Shown here piece after piece: positions 1-7,710 of a DNA stretch of 26,600 bases (the first letter of the stretch is position 1; every line of letters begins with the position of its first letter). Under the pieces are notes generated by a model. That model was not told the origin of the DNA. It made no database searches and was given only the letters and a program-made list of their open reading frames with translations. Where the stretch lies: NCBI GenBank assembly GCA_027620575.1, contig JAQCDT010000003.1:1-26600 (forward strand). Direction: 5' to 3'. Origin of the DNA: Verrucomicrobiota bacterium (GTDB lineage Bacteria > Verrucomicrobiota > Verrucomicrobiia > Opitutales > Coraliomargaritaceae). The position numbers and the translations under genes were made by a program.

Positions 1-143
1 GCTTCAATTCTTCCAGGCTCTTCAACGAGCGTTGTGCTCTCTGATTCAACTGTAGCCAAAATTGCTTCCGCAGAACTATCGGCTGCTTGAAGTCCAAGCG
101 TTAAAAATACACTGAATAAGCAAACTGAAATGAATTTATACAT
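1..143 (-). CDS. atpF: Probable ATP synthase F0 subunit b, N-terminal fragment
   Basis: Only the first 47 codons are inside the window; the gene runs off the left edge. It starts at the ATG at 143-141 and opens with a secretion-type leader (MYKFISVCLF, then a hydrophobic stretch ending LGLQAADSS), followed by an acidic linker. No diagnostic part of subunit b (long membrane anchor plus charged helix) is visible, so the name rests on position: it follows atpB and atpE on the same strand, where atpF normally lies. The leader matches the style of AtpB here, which also begins with a signal-like segment. It could instead be an unrelated exported protein, but its place in the operon makes that less likely. 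Confidence 0.5.
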   Translation of the reverse strand, partial: MYKFISVCLFSVFLTLGLQAADSSAEAILATVESESTTLVEEPGRIE

Positions 144-165
144 AATACTTAAAAGTTTTAAAATG

Positions 166-201
166 AATCACCGCTGTGCAAATTGATACACAGCGGTGAT
201 T
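166..201 (-). promoter_or_regulatory. Intercistronic hairpin between atpE and atpF
   Basis: A perfect 13-bp inverted repeat (166-178 with 189-201; stem AATCACCGCTGTG) encloses a 10-nt loop. On the transcribed minus strand it begins 7 nt after the atpE stop codon and ends about 22 nt before the atpF start. It is followed by a short T-rich stretch, not a solid T-run. It could act as a partial terminator or as a 3'-end stabiliser of the atpE message, favouring the c subunit that is needed in many copies per complex. The structure is read directly; the role is inferred. Confidence 0.7.
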
Positions 202-208
202 GAAAAGG

Positions 209-421
209 TTAGCCAAGGAAAATGGCAAAGAAAATAATCGCTTCCGCGAAGGCCATACAAATAATTGATTGGACAAGAATTGAAGTGGCTGCTTCAGGAT
301 TACGTCCTACTGATTCACAGGCCTTGAAACCAATCAGTCCAATGCCGATAGGCACGCCTAAAGCCGCTGCTGCGACTTGAATTTTTCCTTCGATTGCTGC
401 TAATAATAGATCAAATATCAT
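209..421 (-). CDS. atpE: ATP synthase F0 subunit c
   Basis: This 70-residue proteolipid forms the rotating ring of the F0F1 ATP synthase in the inner membrane. Two hydrophobic helices (about residues 4-33 and 46-69) flank a polar loop with the conserved R40-N41-P42. The ion-binding carboxylate is E60 in the second helix (MAFAEAIIFF). The residues after E60 are Ala-Ile and not the Ser/Thr pair of sodium-type rings, so proton coupling is more likely. The glycine-rich first helix keeps only part of the usual GxGxGxG pattern (GVPIGIGLIG). The gene lies between atpB and the presumed atpF; no Shine-Dalgarno sequence is visible before its ATG. Length and motif fit the family well. Confidence 0.96.
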   Translation of the reverse strand: MIFDLLLAAIEGKIQVAAAALGVPIGIGLIGFKACESVGRNPEAATSILVQSIICMAFAEAIIFFAIFLG

Positions 422-504
422 AATAATTTTGAATTTTAGGTTATTTTATTGTGTGTCATCACGCCCGCGGATTACTTCACGGTCACATGATAAAAAGTCT
501 TTAT

Positions 505-1356
505 TTAGTGTTCTTCTCCATGATTTGTTATCAATCCTATATAAATGGCAACTAATAATGTGAAAATCAATGCCTGTACCACGCCAACTAGGATTTCGTA
601 AAAATAAAAAGGCACGGGCAACAAATATGGAACTAGGCCAGTCATACTTGCTAATAAGTTTTCCCCGCCAAAGACATTTCCATATAAACGGAAGGACAAA
701 GACACGGGACGAAACGCAATAGAAACCACCTCAATCACCCCAACTAATATAAAAATAGGCGTGAGAAGCATATAGATGGGAGCGGGTGTATCTTTCTTGC
801 TCGCCTTGTTTCCAAACAATTCCCAAACAAAGAACTTAGCCCCGGCTATCTTAATCGTTAGGTAAGCCCATGCGATCATGGCAATTAAAGCTAACCCTAA
901 AGCAGCATTCAGATCCGAACTTGCAGGCCTCAACCAGTATTTTAGATGGCCAGACTCATCATAAAATCCAAACACCCCGATTCCAGGAAGCAATCCACTC
1001 CAATTATGAATGAGAATAAAAACAAAAAATCCTAATAAAAGAGGGAATGCTTGTTCAAAAGCTTTCTTGCCTAAAATGGGTTCTAACAAACCTTTCAGCC
1101 CTTCGATCAATGTTTCAATCACACTTTGCGCTTTATTTGGAACTAAGCTTGGCTTTCCTACGGCAAAACGAACGACTAAAATAAAGACGATTGAAACCAC
1201 CCATGTCGTTAAAATCGCATTTGTAAGCGGCAAATTAAAAATTCTACCAATTTCGTAAGCATAAGGACTTACGCCAGAGGAACCTCCAGAAGTGTCTGCC
1301 CCAAATACAAAACTTAATGGTAATAATAAAAATATATATGTAATGAACTGTTTCAA
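505..1356 (-). CDS. atpB: ATP synthase F0 subunit a (TTG start)
   Basis: The 283-residue membrane subunit provides the ion half-channels against the c ring. The essential arginine is R223 in the SFRLYGNVFGGEN motif, with E209 one helix earlier; several hydrophobic segments span residues 45-280. The N terminus (residues 1-20, ending FVFGA) looks like a cleavable leader, as seen in some Bacteroidota and related groups. The start is TTG at 1356-1354: the frame holds no ATG until deep inside the protein, a stop lies 14 codons upstream, and a GGAG lies about 11 nt before the TTG. It heads the atp operon, ahead of atpE. A start at the CTG at 1383 is possible but less attractive. Confidence 0.95.
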   Translation of the reverse strand: MKQFITYIFLLLPLSFVFGADTSGGSSGVSPYAYEIGRIFNLPLTNAILTTWVVSIVFILVVRFAVGKPSLVPNKAQSVIETLIEGLKGLLEPILGKKAFEQAFPLLLGFFVFILIHNWSGLLPGIGVFGFYDESGHLKYWLRPASSDLNAALGLALIAMIAWAYLTIKIAGAKFFVWELFGNKASKKDTPAPIYMLLTPIFILVGVIEVVSIAFRPVSLSFRLYGNVFGGENLLASMTGLVPYLLPVPFYFYEILVGVVQALIFTLLVAIYIGLITNHGEEH

Positions 1357-1497
1357 AAAAGAATTTACTCCGTTTTTATTCAGCTTTTGTAATAATTAAA
1401 CCCTATCGAAATGAACACGACTTATGCTTCGGTCAACACTCTAATGAAAAAATCCTAAAAATATTGCATTTAGAGAATAAAATGAGATGCTTATATT
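1357..1497. promoter_or_regulatory. Divergent intergenic region, atp operon / orf74
   Basis: This 141-bp gap separates the divergent atpB (minus) and orf74 (plus) and must hold the atp operon promoter if transcription starts locally. On the minus strand a TTGACC hexamer (1436-1431) resembles a -35 box, but no good -10 lies at the right distance. On the plus strand TAAAAT (1478-1483) resembles a -10 box without a clear -35. I cannot assign either promoter firmly. Confidence 0.3.
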
Positions 1498-1722
1498 ATG
1501 GTCAGTCCTACAAATTTAACCGATCGTATCTCTCAACTCAGAGAAAATAAAAAAGCTTCTAGTGTGCTTAATTCTGGAGAAAATGCCCCTAGACCTCCAA
1601 AAAAGAAAGTACCCCAAATCAAACATCTCGCATTCGATGCATTCATGACGGTTTCTTATACTTTATTTTTAATCGCTCTAGTTGGACAACTATTTTTAAT
1701 CCTCAGCCTAGATATTTTCTAA
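1498..1722 (+). CDS. Small membrane protein of unknown function (orf74)
   Basis: I do not recognise this 74-residue protein. The first 45 residues are polar, with a Pro/Lys-rich patch (APRPPKKKVPQIKH). The last 22 or so form one hydrophobic helix (TLFLIALVGQLFLILSLDIF), so it would be a tail-anchored or C-terminally anchored inner-membrane protein. The ATG at 1498 has no Shine-Dalgarno sequence, as is usual here. The gene is divergent from the ATP synthase operon and its stop codon lies one base from the trmB stop on the other strand. The clean basic-linker-plus-helix layout and the fit to the gap support a real gene. Confidence 0.6.
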   Translation: MVSPTNLTDRISQLRENKKASSVLNSGENAPRPPKKKVPQIKHLAFDAFMTVSYTLFLIALVGQLFLILSLDIF

Positions 1723-1723
1723 A

Positions 1724-2341
1724 TTACTGCACCTCTGCCACGACAGAAAAGTAGTCGTCCATTAAATTTTGAAAATAGGTACTCTCTTCATGAAGCCAGT
1801 CGGCTTCATCTTGAATTTTCCAAAATTTTGATTCATTGAGGTGTTCGACTGTCCAATCAAAATAGGAGCGGTCATCGGTACGAAAATAGAATTTTCCACG
1901 GCTTTCCATTCGGTTTGCCAGTTTTTCAAGAAGCGTACTTTGTATCATTCGCTTTTTATGATGTCTCGCTTTGGGCCATGGATCTGGAAAGAGAAATATC
2001 ACCGCTTCAAATGTGATTCCTTTGGGCAATACCTCTAAATATTCTCCTAGTTCAGCCTTTAAAAAATGTACATTTTTTAAATCTCGCTTCTCTTTCTTCT
2101 GATTTGCCTTGTCTACTCGACCAGCGATCAAATCAATCCCTAAGCACATTTGATTAGAATTCTCCATGGCATAACTCGTCAACCAATGCCCATGACCACA
2201 ACCTGCCTCAAAAACAATCTTTGCTGGATCGGGTAAATAATGTTGAAGAAATTGCCCAATCTCTGCTTTGCGTTCTTCTGAACGCCTAAGTTCTTTCAAA
2301 TAGCCCTCAGAATTTGGCATTTGAATATCTTTTTTCTCCAT
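1724..2341 (-). CDS. trmB: tRNA (guanine-N7)-methyltransferase
   Basis: This enzyme uses SAM to methylate G46 in the variable loop of tRNAs. The SAM-binding motif EAGCGHG is at about residues 45-51, the acidic GID of the next strand at 68-70, and the family signature FPDPWPKARHHKKR at 118-131. A later RTDDRSYF matches the substrate-binding region. At 205 residues it has the normal length. It lies 4 bp after the phoR-like gene, so it is probably transcribed with the two-component pair. Its stop codon is one base from that of orf74, leaving no room for a separate terminator. Confidence 0.95.
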   Translation of the reverse strand: MEKKDIQMPNSEGYLKELRRSEERKAEIGQFLQHYLPDPAKIVFEAGCGHGHWLTSYAMENSNQMCLGIDLIAGRVDKANQKKEKRDLKNVHFLKAELGEYLEVLPKGITFEAVIFLFPDPWPKARHHKKRMIQSTLLEKLANRMESRGKFYFRTDDRSYFDWTVEHLNESKFWKIQDEADWLHEESTYFQNLMDDYFSVVAEVQ

Positions 2342-2345
2342 CCGC

Positions 2346-3632
2346 TTAAATCTCCACTACATTTGAATAAGGTAAACTAAAAATAATGGTTGTCCCCTTA
2401 CCCAGTGTACTTTCTGCCCGTACGACACCCCCATGGAGCAAAATGATATGCTTCAAAATACTTAACCCCAAACCTGTTCCACCTTTTTCTATACTTCGCC
2501 CTTTGTCGACTCGATAGAATCGCTCAAACAAATGAGGTAAGCTCTTCTCAGGAATTCCGGGCCCATCATCTGACACCTTGCAAATGATATATGATTTATC
2601 TTCAGATAAATCGGCTGACAAGCGAAGTACGGTAAACTCTGAGGCATAACGAAAGACATTTTCTAATAAATTATCAAAGACTTGATTAATCCGATGGCGG
2701 TCAAAAGCAAATGGCTTAATCTCAAAATCAAAATCGACTTCAATCGATTGCTCATTTTGTTTCAGACGTCTGGCATAATTCTCTTTAACATCATGCAATA
2801 ATTGGTCAAATTCATGAACCGAATAATCCAATTGGTCTGGCTGCGATTCCAAACGAGATAAGGTCAACAAATCTTCAACCAGCAAATGTAATCGCTCAGC
2901 ATTATTCTTTATCTTTTTAGTAAAGCGTATTTTTTCATCGCCACTTAAGGACTCATAGTCATCGACTAAAGTTTCGGAAAAGCCCTTGATAATAGTTAAG
3001 GGTGTTCTTAATTCATGTGATACATTAGCTACGAAGTCCGTTCGCATAACCTCCAATTTTTTTAAGCGAGTGATTTCATGCAATACAAGCAAGATGGCTG
3101 TTGAACTGGATCGATTTGATAAAGAGATTTTAGAACATGACGCCTCAAACCATAAGGTTTCTCCGCCTAATTCGATTGAGACCTGCTCCATGGCCGTTGC
3201 CCGATTTATTTTAAATTTGGCTAAATACTCCAATAAGCTTGTGGAGCGTACCATGGATTCAAGTCGAACCGCTTCCATTTCGCGACCAAAATTAAAAATA
3301 CGTTCTGCTGATTCGTTGGCATATTCAATAATATGATCATCATTTAAAACAAATACCGCCTCTTGAATAGAACTTAAGGTAGCTTCAACTTGATTTGAAA
3401 ACCCACTTGTCTCCGTAAGATCATCCCCATAATCATCAATCAGAGTATTCACCGAGAGAATTAATTTTTCTAAAGCTTTGGCCTGAATATTTGAACTCGA
3501 ATCCCTGAGTAAAAAACGGCGCTTTTCGTTCACCGATTCAATGAGTTGCTGAATAATCTTCTCGGATTCATTAGCACGATAAACGTACCACCCGATTAAA
3601 AGAACTATAATACCTAGTAACAACAAACTCAT
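2346..3632 (-). CDS. phoR: PhoR-like sensor histidine kinase
   Basis: This 428-residue kinase has one N-terminal membrane helix (about residues 2-18) and no periplasmic domain, as in PhoR. A PAS-like region follows (about 85-185). The H-box FVANVSHELRTP carries the phosphorylated H206. The ATP-binding domain has the N-box (DNLLENVFRYA), the G1 box (DDGPGIPEKSLPHLFERFYR) and the G2 box (GGTGLGLSI). Its start overlaps the stop of the regulator gene by ATGA (3629-3632), so translation is probably coupled. The layout fits phosphate sensing, but no pst or phoU gene is in the window, so the signal is unproven. Confidence 0.88.
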   Translation of the reverse strand: MSLLLLGIIVLLIGWYVYRANESEKIIQQLIESVNEKRRFLLRDSSSNIQAKALEKLILSVNTLIDDYGDDLTETSGFSNQVEATLSSIQEAVFVLNDDHIIEYANESAERIFNFGREMEAVRLESMVRSTSLLEYLAKFKINRATAMEQVSIELGGETLWFEASCSKISLSNRSSSTAILLVLHEITRLKKLEVMRTDFVANVSHELRTPLTIIKGFSETLVDDYESLSGDEKIRFTKKIKNNAERLHLLVEDLLTLSRLESQPDQLDYSVHEFDQLLHDVKENYARRLKQNEQSIEVDFDFEIKPFAFDRHRINQVFDNLLENVFRYASEFTVLRLSADLSEDKSYIICKVSDDGPGIPEKSLPHLFERFYRVDKGRSIEKGGTGLGLSILKHIILLHGGVVRAESTLGKGTTIIFSLPYSNVVEI

Positions 3633-4333
3633 TTGATATCGACTGCCTTATAGCCAACCCCACGGATTGTTTCTATCATATTACCATAAGGCCCAAGCTT
3701 TTCTCGAACTCTTCGCACATGGGTATCAACGGTTCGAGTTTCAATATCCGTATCATAATTCCATACATTCACTAATAAATTTTCTCTCGTTTGAACACGG
3801 TTTTTTCTGAGCATTAACAGTTTTAACAAACGAAATTCTGTTGCCGTTAAAATAACCACTTCACCGTCCACCGTCAATTCATGTAAGGACTCATCTAATA
3901 ATACGCCGGCTATTTGAATACGATTTTTAGTATTTGCCGTCTCATTTGTATGATTTCGGTTCAATATTTTACCAATTCTCAATAGAAGCTCTTTAGTATT
4001 GAACGGCTTGGAGATATAGTCATCTCCGCCCGACTCTAATCCTTTGATACGATCTTCTACTTCACCCCGTGCAGTTAAAAAAATAATTGGTATCGTATTC
4101 ATTTTTGGGTCGGATCGCACCATCTTACAGAGTTGCAAACCATTCAATTCAGGCATCATAATGTCCAACAAAAGCAAATCTGGATTAAATTCTCTTGCCA
4201 CAGAAATAAATGACAATGGATTGTTGACCACTTGGCAAAGATGCCCATCTTGTTCGAGTTTGTACTTAAGCAACTCAGTCACATCCGGTTCATCATCAAC
4301 AATCAAAATTCGATTTACGGTATTGTTTTTCAT
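3629..4333 (-). CDS. phoB: PhoB-like response regulator (OmpR family)
   Basis: This 234-residue regulator has a receiver domain (about residues 7-120) with the acidic D13-D14, phosphoacceptor D57 (LLLLDIMMP), T87 and K109. A winged-helix DNA-binding domain (about 140-232) contains the typical TVDTHVRRVREKLG recognition region and the terminal RGVGYK hairpin. It is the first gene of a probable phoB-phoR-trmB transcription unit and overlaps phoR by 4 bp. A candidate promoter lies at 4370-4397. The sequence shows an OmpR/PhoB-type factor paired with a PhoR-type kinase; a role in phosphate limitation is inferred from these likenesses. Confidence 0.88.
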   Translation of the reverse strand: MKNNTVNRILIVDDEPDVTELLKYKLEQDGHLCQVVNNPLSFISVAREFNPDLLLLDIMMPELNGLQLCKMVRSDPKMNTIPIIFLTARGEVEDRIKGLESGGDDYISKPFNTKELLLRIGKILNRNHTNETANTKNRIQIAGVLLDESLHELTVDGEVVILTATEFRLLKLLMLRKNRVQTRENLLVNVWNYDTDIETRTVDTHVRRVREKLGPYGNMIETIRGVGYKAVDIK

Positions 4334-4369
4334 CCAATTTAAATCTATAGAAACATAAAGCAGAAATAG

Positions 4370-4397
4370 CTAATAAAATTTGAAATTCATCCGTCAA
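4370..4397 (-). promoter_or_regulatory. Candidate promoter of phoB-phoR-trmB
   Basis: On the minus strand TTGACG (4397-4392, five of six to the -35 consensus) is followed after 16 nt by TATTAG (4375-4370, four of six to the -10). The leader to the phoB ATG would be about 30 nt. It overlaps the candidate grpE promoter on the other strand. This is a consensus match only. Confidence 0.35.
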
Positions 4398-4407
4398 TGG
4401 AAATAAT
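4380..4407 (+). promoter_or_regulatory. Candidate promoter of grpE-dnaJ
   Basis: TTGAAA (4380-4385, five of six) and AATAAT (4402-4407, five of six) are separated by 16 nt, a housekeeping sigma-factor layout. The start point would lie near 4414, about 30 nt before the grpE ATG. No full CIRCE element is present; a lone GCACTC at 4426-4431 has no matching half. Confidence 0.42.
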
Positions 4408-4443
4408 CTTAATTCAAAAATCATCGCACTCTATTGGAACATT

Positions 4444-5013
4444 ATGAAGAAAAAAGAAACAGGCACACAATCAGAATCACCTGAAACACCTGAAGTGAAC
4501 AAAGAAACTGATGCGACTCAGGTGGACGGAAAACCCGAGTCTGCTAAAGAAACAGGAGATGCGTCTAGCACCTCCCCTAAAGAAGACTTTAAGTCCCTTT
4601 ATCTTCGAAGTGTCGCCGATTTGGAAAATTTTCGAAAACGTGTGGCAAAAGACAAACAAGACATTATTAAAATGGCGAATGGGTCTCTCATCGAGTCTCT
4701 ATTGCCTGTTATTGACACCATGAAGCTTGGTTTACAGGCAGCTGACAATCAGCCCGAAGCCGCTGACATTAAAAAAGGCTTTGAGATGGTGCTTGAGCAG
4801 CTTAATCGAGCACTACACGATAACGGATTGGTAGAACTTTCTCCGGAAGGCTCGCTTTTTGATCCAAATCTTCACGAAAGTATTGCCTATCAAGCTTCAG
4901 AAACTGTCCCCGAAGACCACATCATTCAAACCGTACGCTCAGGCTACACATTAAATGATCGATTAATTCGTGCGGCAAATGTTATTGTCTCCTCAGGAAA
5001 AGAAACTAGCTAA
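4444..5013 (+). CDS. grpE: Nucleotide exchange factor GrpE
   Basis: GrpE releases ADP from the chaperone DnaK in the cytoplasm. The first 50 or so of 189 residues are charged and probably disordered. A long coiled coil follows, with the signature YLRSVADLENFRKR (about residues 57-70). The C-terminal beta domain contains GLVELSPEGSLFDPNLHESI and ends with DRLIRAANVIVSSG, a typical GrpE close. It is 8 bp ahead of dnaJ, so the two are co-transcribed. dnaK itself is not in the window, so the chaperone set is split between loci. Confidence 0.96.
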   Translation: MKKKETGTQSESPETPEVNKETDATQVDGKPESAKETGDASSTSPKEDFKSLYLRSVADLENFRKRVAKDKQDIIKMANGSLIESLLPVIDTMKLGLQAADNQPEAADIKKGFEMVLEQLNRALHDNGLVELSPEGSLFDPNLHESIAYQASETVPEDHIIQTVRSGYTLNDRLIRAANVIVSSGKETS

Positions 5014-5021
5014 CTATCATT

Positions 5022-6161
5022 ATGTCTAAAAAAGATTATTACGAACTTCTAGGAGTTGATCGCAATGTGTCTGAAGATGCTTTAAAAAAAGCATACCGAA
5101 AACTTGCGGTCAAATATCATCCCGATAAAAATCCGGACGACAAAGAAGCAGAAGCTCGTTTCAAGGAAATATCAGAAGCCTATGATGTGTTAAAAGATCC
5201 AAAAAAACGGGCTTCGTACGATCAATTTGGTCACGCTGCATTTCAAAATGGAATGGGCGGTGGCTCTTACCAAGGTGGCGGTGTCGATCCTTTCGATATC
5301 TTTCGCGAAGCCTTCGGTGGAGGAGGTGGCGGAGGCATCTTTGAAGATTTCTTTGGTGGAGGCTCTGGACACAGTTCCAATGGTGCTCAACAAGGCTCGG
5401 ACCTCCGCTATGATTTAGAAATTACATTAGAAGAAGCGGCCACAGGTACCGAAAAGCAGGTCCGTTATCGCCGTCATTGCGAATGTAAATATTGCCAAGG
5501 ATCGGGTGCGGAACCAGGGACTTCAAAATCGGTCTGCTCAACCTGTAACGGAACAGGCCAAATTTCATCCAATCGTGGATTTATTAGTTTTCGACAAGCC
5601 TGCCCAGAATGCTCTGGAACAGGGCAAAAAATAGATACTCCTTGCTCAAAATGTCGAGGCGAAGGACGAGTAGTCGATCAAAGCACAGTGAAAGTAAAAA
5701 TTCCTGCGGGTGTTCATACAGGCTCAAGACTCCGCTCAGCAGGCAATGGCGAAGCCGGTATTAACGGGGGCCCATCGGGCGATTTATATATTGTTGTCAT
5801 AGTTGCAGAACACGAATTATTTGAACGTCATGACAATGATCTATTTTGTGAAATGCCCATAAAATTTTCACTCGCTTGTTTAGGGGGCACTATCCATGTT
5901 CCAACACTTTTTGGTAAAGGCAATTTGAAGATTGTTGAAGGAACTCAAACTGGAACTGTATTTCGCTTACGTGGGCAAGGCATGCCTCATTTAAGAGGAA
6001 ATGGACAAGGCGATTTGCTCGTTAGAGTACAAGTAGAAGTTCCCAAAAAACTGACCAAAGATCAAAGAGAGAAGCTTGAAGCCTTTTCTGAGGCCTGTGG
6101 CGATTCTGGTAATCCTGTTCCAAAATCGTTTGTTAAAAAGGCCAAAAATTTCTTTAAATAA
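5022..6161 (+). CDS. dnaJ: Chaperone protein DnaJ
   Basis: This 379-residue co-chaperone delivers unfolded proteins to DnaK and stimulates its ATPase. The J domain (residues 4-70) has H33-P34-D35. A Gly-rich linker with GGGGGGG follows (about residues 80-125). Four zinc-binding CxxCxGxG-type repeats then appear in order: CKYCQGSG, CSTCNGTG, CPECSGTG and CSKCRGEG. The C-terminal substrate-binding domains complete a full type I DnaJ. It follows grpE closely and is followed 8 bp later by purN, so the operon probably continues. No Shine-Dalgarno sequence precedes its ATG. Confidence 0.97.
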   Translation: MSKKDYYELLGVDRNVSEDALKKAYRKLAVKYHPDKNPDDKEAEARFKEISEAYDVLKDPKKRASYDQFGHAAFQNGMGGGSYQGGGVDPFDIFREAFGGGGGGGIFEDFFGGGSGHSSNGAQQGSDLRYDLEITLEEAATGTEKQVRYRRHCECKYCQGSGAEPGTSKSVCSTCNGTGQISSNRGFISFRQACPECSGTGQKIDTPCSKCRGEGRVVDQSTVKVKIPAGVHTGSRLRSAGNGEAGINGGPSGDLYIVVIVAEHELFERHDNDLFCEMPIKFSLACLGGTIHVPTLFGKGNLKIVEGTQTGTVFRLRGQGMPHLRGNGQGDLLVRVQVEVPKKLTKDQREKLEAFSEACGDSGNPVPKSFVKKAKNFFK

Positions 6162-6169
6162 TCTCTTCT

Positions 6170-6766
6170 ATGTCATTTAAGATTATCATACTTGGGTCCG
6201 GTCGTGGCAGTAATGCAAAAGCAATACTTGAAGCTGAGGCCAAAGGACAGTTAGGCCAAGTCTCCACAGTAGCGATCTTGTCCGACAAAGAAAATGCTCC
6301 TATTCTCGACCTCGCTCAGCAATTTGGAAAACACGCTCAATGTATTCCATGTAATCCCAAAAAAGCCCGTTTGCATCCAGACGAAACCACAGCCTTTCTT
6401 GAAGCGATCCAAACACACAAACCCGACTTAGTTGTATTAGCTGGGTTTATGAAAATCATCGACTCACATTTTATTCAATCGCTCGATGGAAAAATTATTA
6501 ATTTACACCCGAGTCTTTTACCGAGCTTTCCTGGCATCAACTCAATAGAAAGCGCATTTAACTTTCCTGTAAAAGTCACAGGGTGCACCGTGCATTGGGT
6601 CATTCCTGAAATTGATGCAGGTACCATAATTGATCAAAAAGCTGTCACTATTGAAGCAAATGATACTTTAGAATCTTTAACTGAAAAAGTACATGCAGCT
6701 GAACATCACTTACTCCCTGAGGTAATTCGCCGATTAAGCACAGGTGAAATCCCTTACCAAAATTAA
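6170..6766 (+). CDS. purN: Phosphoribosylglycinamide formyltransferase (GAR transformylase)
   Basis: PurN transfers a formyl group from 10-formyltetrahydrofolate to GAR, the third step of purine synthesis. The N-terminal phosphate-binding loop is ILGSGRGSN (residues 7-15). The catalytic triad of the family is present as N111 and H113 (IINLHPSLLP) and D149 (EIDAGTI). At 198 residues it has normal length. After the HPSLLP motif the usual His-containing stretch of the E. coli enzyme (LHTHRQ) is replaced by INSIES, a deviation outside the catalytic triad. It sits between dnaJ and prmA in a tight plus-strand run, so its expression may be tied to the chaperone genes. Confidence 0.93.
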   Translation: MSFKIIILGSGRGSNAKAILEAEAKGQLGQVSTVAILSDKENAPILDLAQQFGKHAQCIPCNPKKARLHPDETTAFLEAIQTHKPDLVVLAGFMKIIDSHFIQSLDGKIINLHPSLLPSFPGINSIESAFNFPVKVTGCTVHWVIPEIDAGTIIDQKAVTIEANDTLESLTEKVHAAEHHLLPEVIRRLSTGEIPYQN

Positions 6767-6774
6767 ATGATAGT

Positions 6775-7701
6775 ATGACTGACGCACCACTAGAGTTAAA
6801 AATCTCCGTGCAAATTCCTGATGATCAGGTTGACGCTTTGGAATCTTATTTTTACGAATGTGAACCAAACCCTTGGGTATTAATTCAAAAAACTGCCGCA
6901 GATCCTTATTATCTCAATGGATATTTTAATCAAGAAGGCGATTGCACTCAGGCCATAGCTGCACTCAAAGAAACCTTCCCTCAGCTCGACTTAGCTTTTA
7001 GCAAAGAAAAATTAATCGCGACCGAATGGCAAAACGCCTACAAGCAGTACGTTAAACCATGGAATGATCGATTGCTTCATTGGGTTCCCTTATGGGCACA
7101 AGAGACTTACTCGGTTCCAGAAGGAGGGCTACCTGTTTATGTCGATGCAGGTATGGCATTCGGGACAGGCTGCCACGAAACAACGCAACTCTGTGCTTCA
7201 CGTCTAGTTGATTTTTATTTATCCGATATATCCAAAGATAGCCTAACCATGGTGGATGCGGGATGTGGCTCAGGTATTCTTGCTCTTTCCGCAAGAGCCC
7301 TTGGCTTTCAAAACATTAGAGGGTTCGATAATGATCCAGATGCCATTCAGGTATGTCATGACCATTTGAAACACAACCCATCATTAAGCCCAATCGATTT
7401 TAGTGTAGACGATTTAATTTCTGGCTTACCGGAAAACTCGATTGATTTTTTAATGGCCAATATTCAAACAAATATTTTAATCCCATTTGCTGAACCGATT
7501 ATTAAAAGTTTACATGCTTCCGCGCATCTTATTTTGTCGGGTATTTTAACCAAAGAAATCGAAACACTTAGGCTTCACTACTTGGAACAATGCAAGCACT
7601 TGTGCCCAAATGCCACCGTGCTTATGGACTCACGAGAAAAAGGCGAATGGAGTGATTTAAAGATTGAGATTATTGCTTGCGAAAGTAAAAAAATAATTTA
7701 G
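6775..7701 (+). CDS. prmA: Ribosomal protein L11 methyltransferase
   Basis: PrmA trimethylates lysines and the N terminus of ribosomal protein L11 using SAM. The N-terminal substrate-recognition part (residues 1-100) is divergent, as expected. The family motif GMAFGTGCHETT is at about residues 126-137 and the SAM-binding DAGCGSG at 161-167. The later ANIQTNIL stands where ANILANVL is common. At 308 residues it has the normal length. It starts 8 bp after purN and ends 9 bp before rodZ, all one probable operon. Confidence 0.92.
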   Translation: MTDAPLELKISVQIPDDQVDALESYFYECEPNPWVLIQKTAADPYYLNGYFNQEGDCTQAIAALKETFPQLDLAFSKEKLIATEWQNAYKQYVKPWNDRLLHWVPLWAQETYSVPEGGLPVYVDAGMAFGTGCHETTQLCASRLVDFYLSDISKDSLTMVDAGCGSGILALSARALGFQNIRGFDNDPDAIQVCHDHLKHNPSLSPIDFSVDDLISGLPENSIDFLMANIQTNILIPFAEPIIKSLHASAHLILSGILTKEIETLRLHYLEQCKHLCPNATVLMDSREKGEWSDLKIEIIACESKKII

Positions 7702-7710
7702 CAAATAAGT

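Noticed and set aside
209..421. Sodium-binding c ring
   Set aside because: The residues after E60 are Ala-Ile, not the Ser/Thr pair of known sodium rings, and the first helix lacks the usual Gln.
4426..4431. GCACTC before grpE as part of a CIRCE operator
   Set aside because: The matching GAGTGC half at 9-nt spacing is absent, so HrcA control is not supported.
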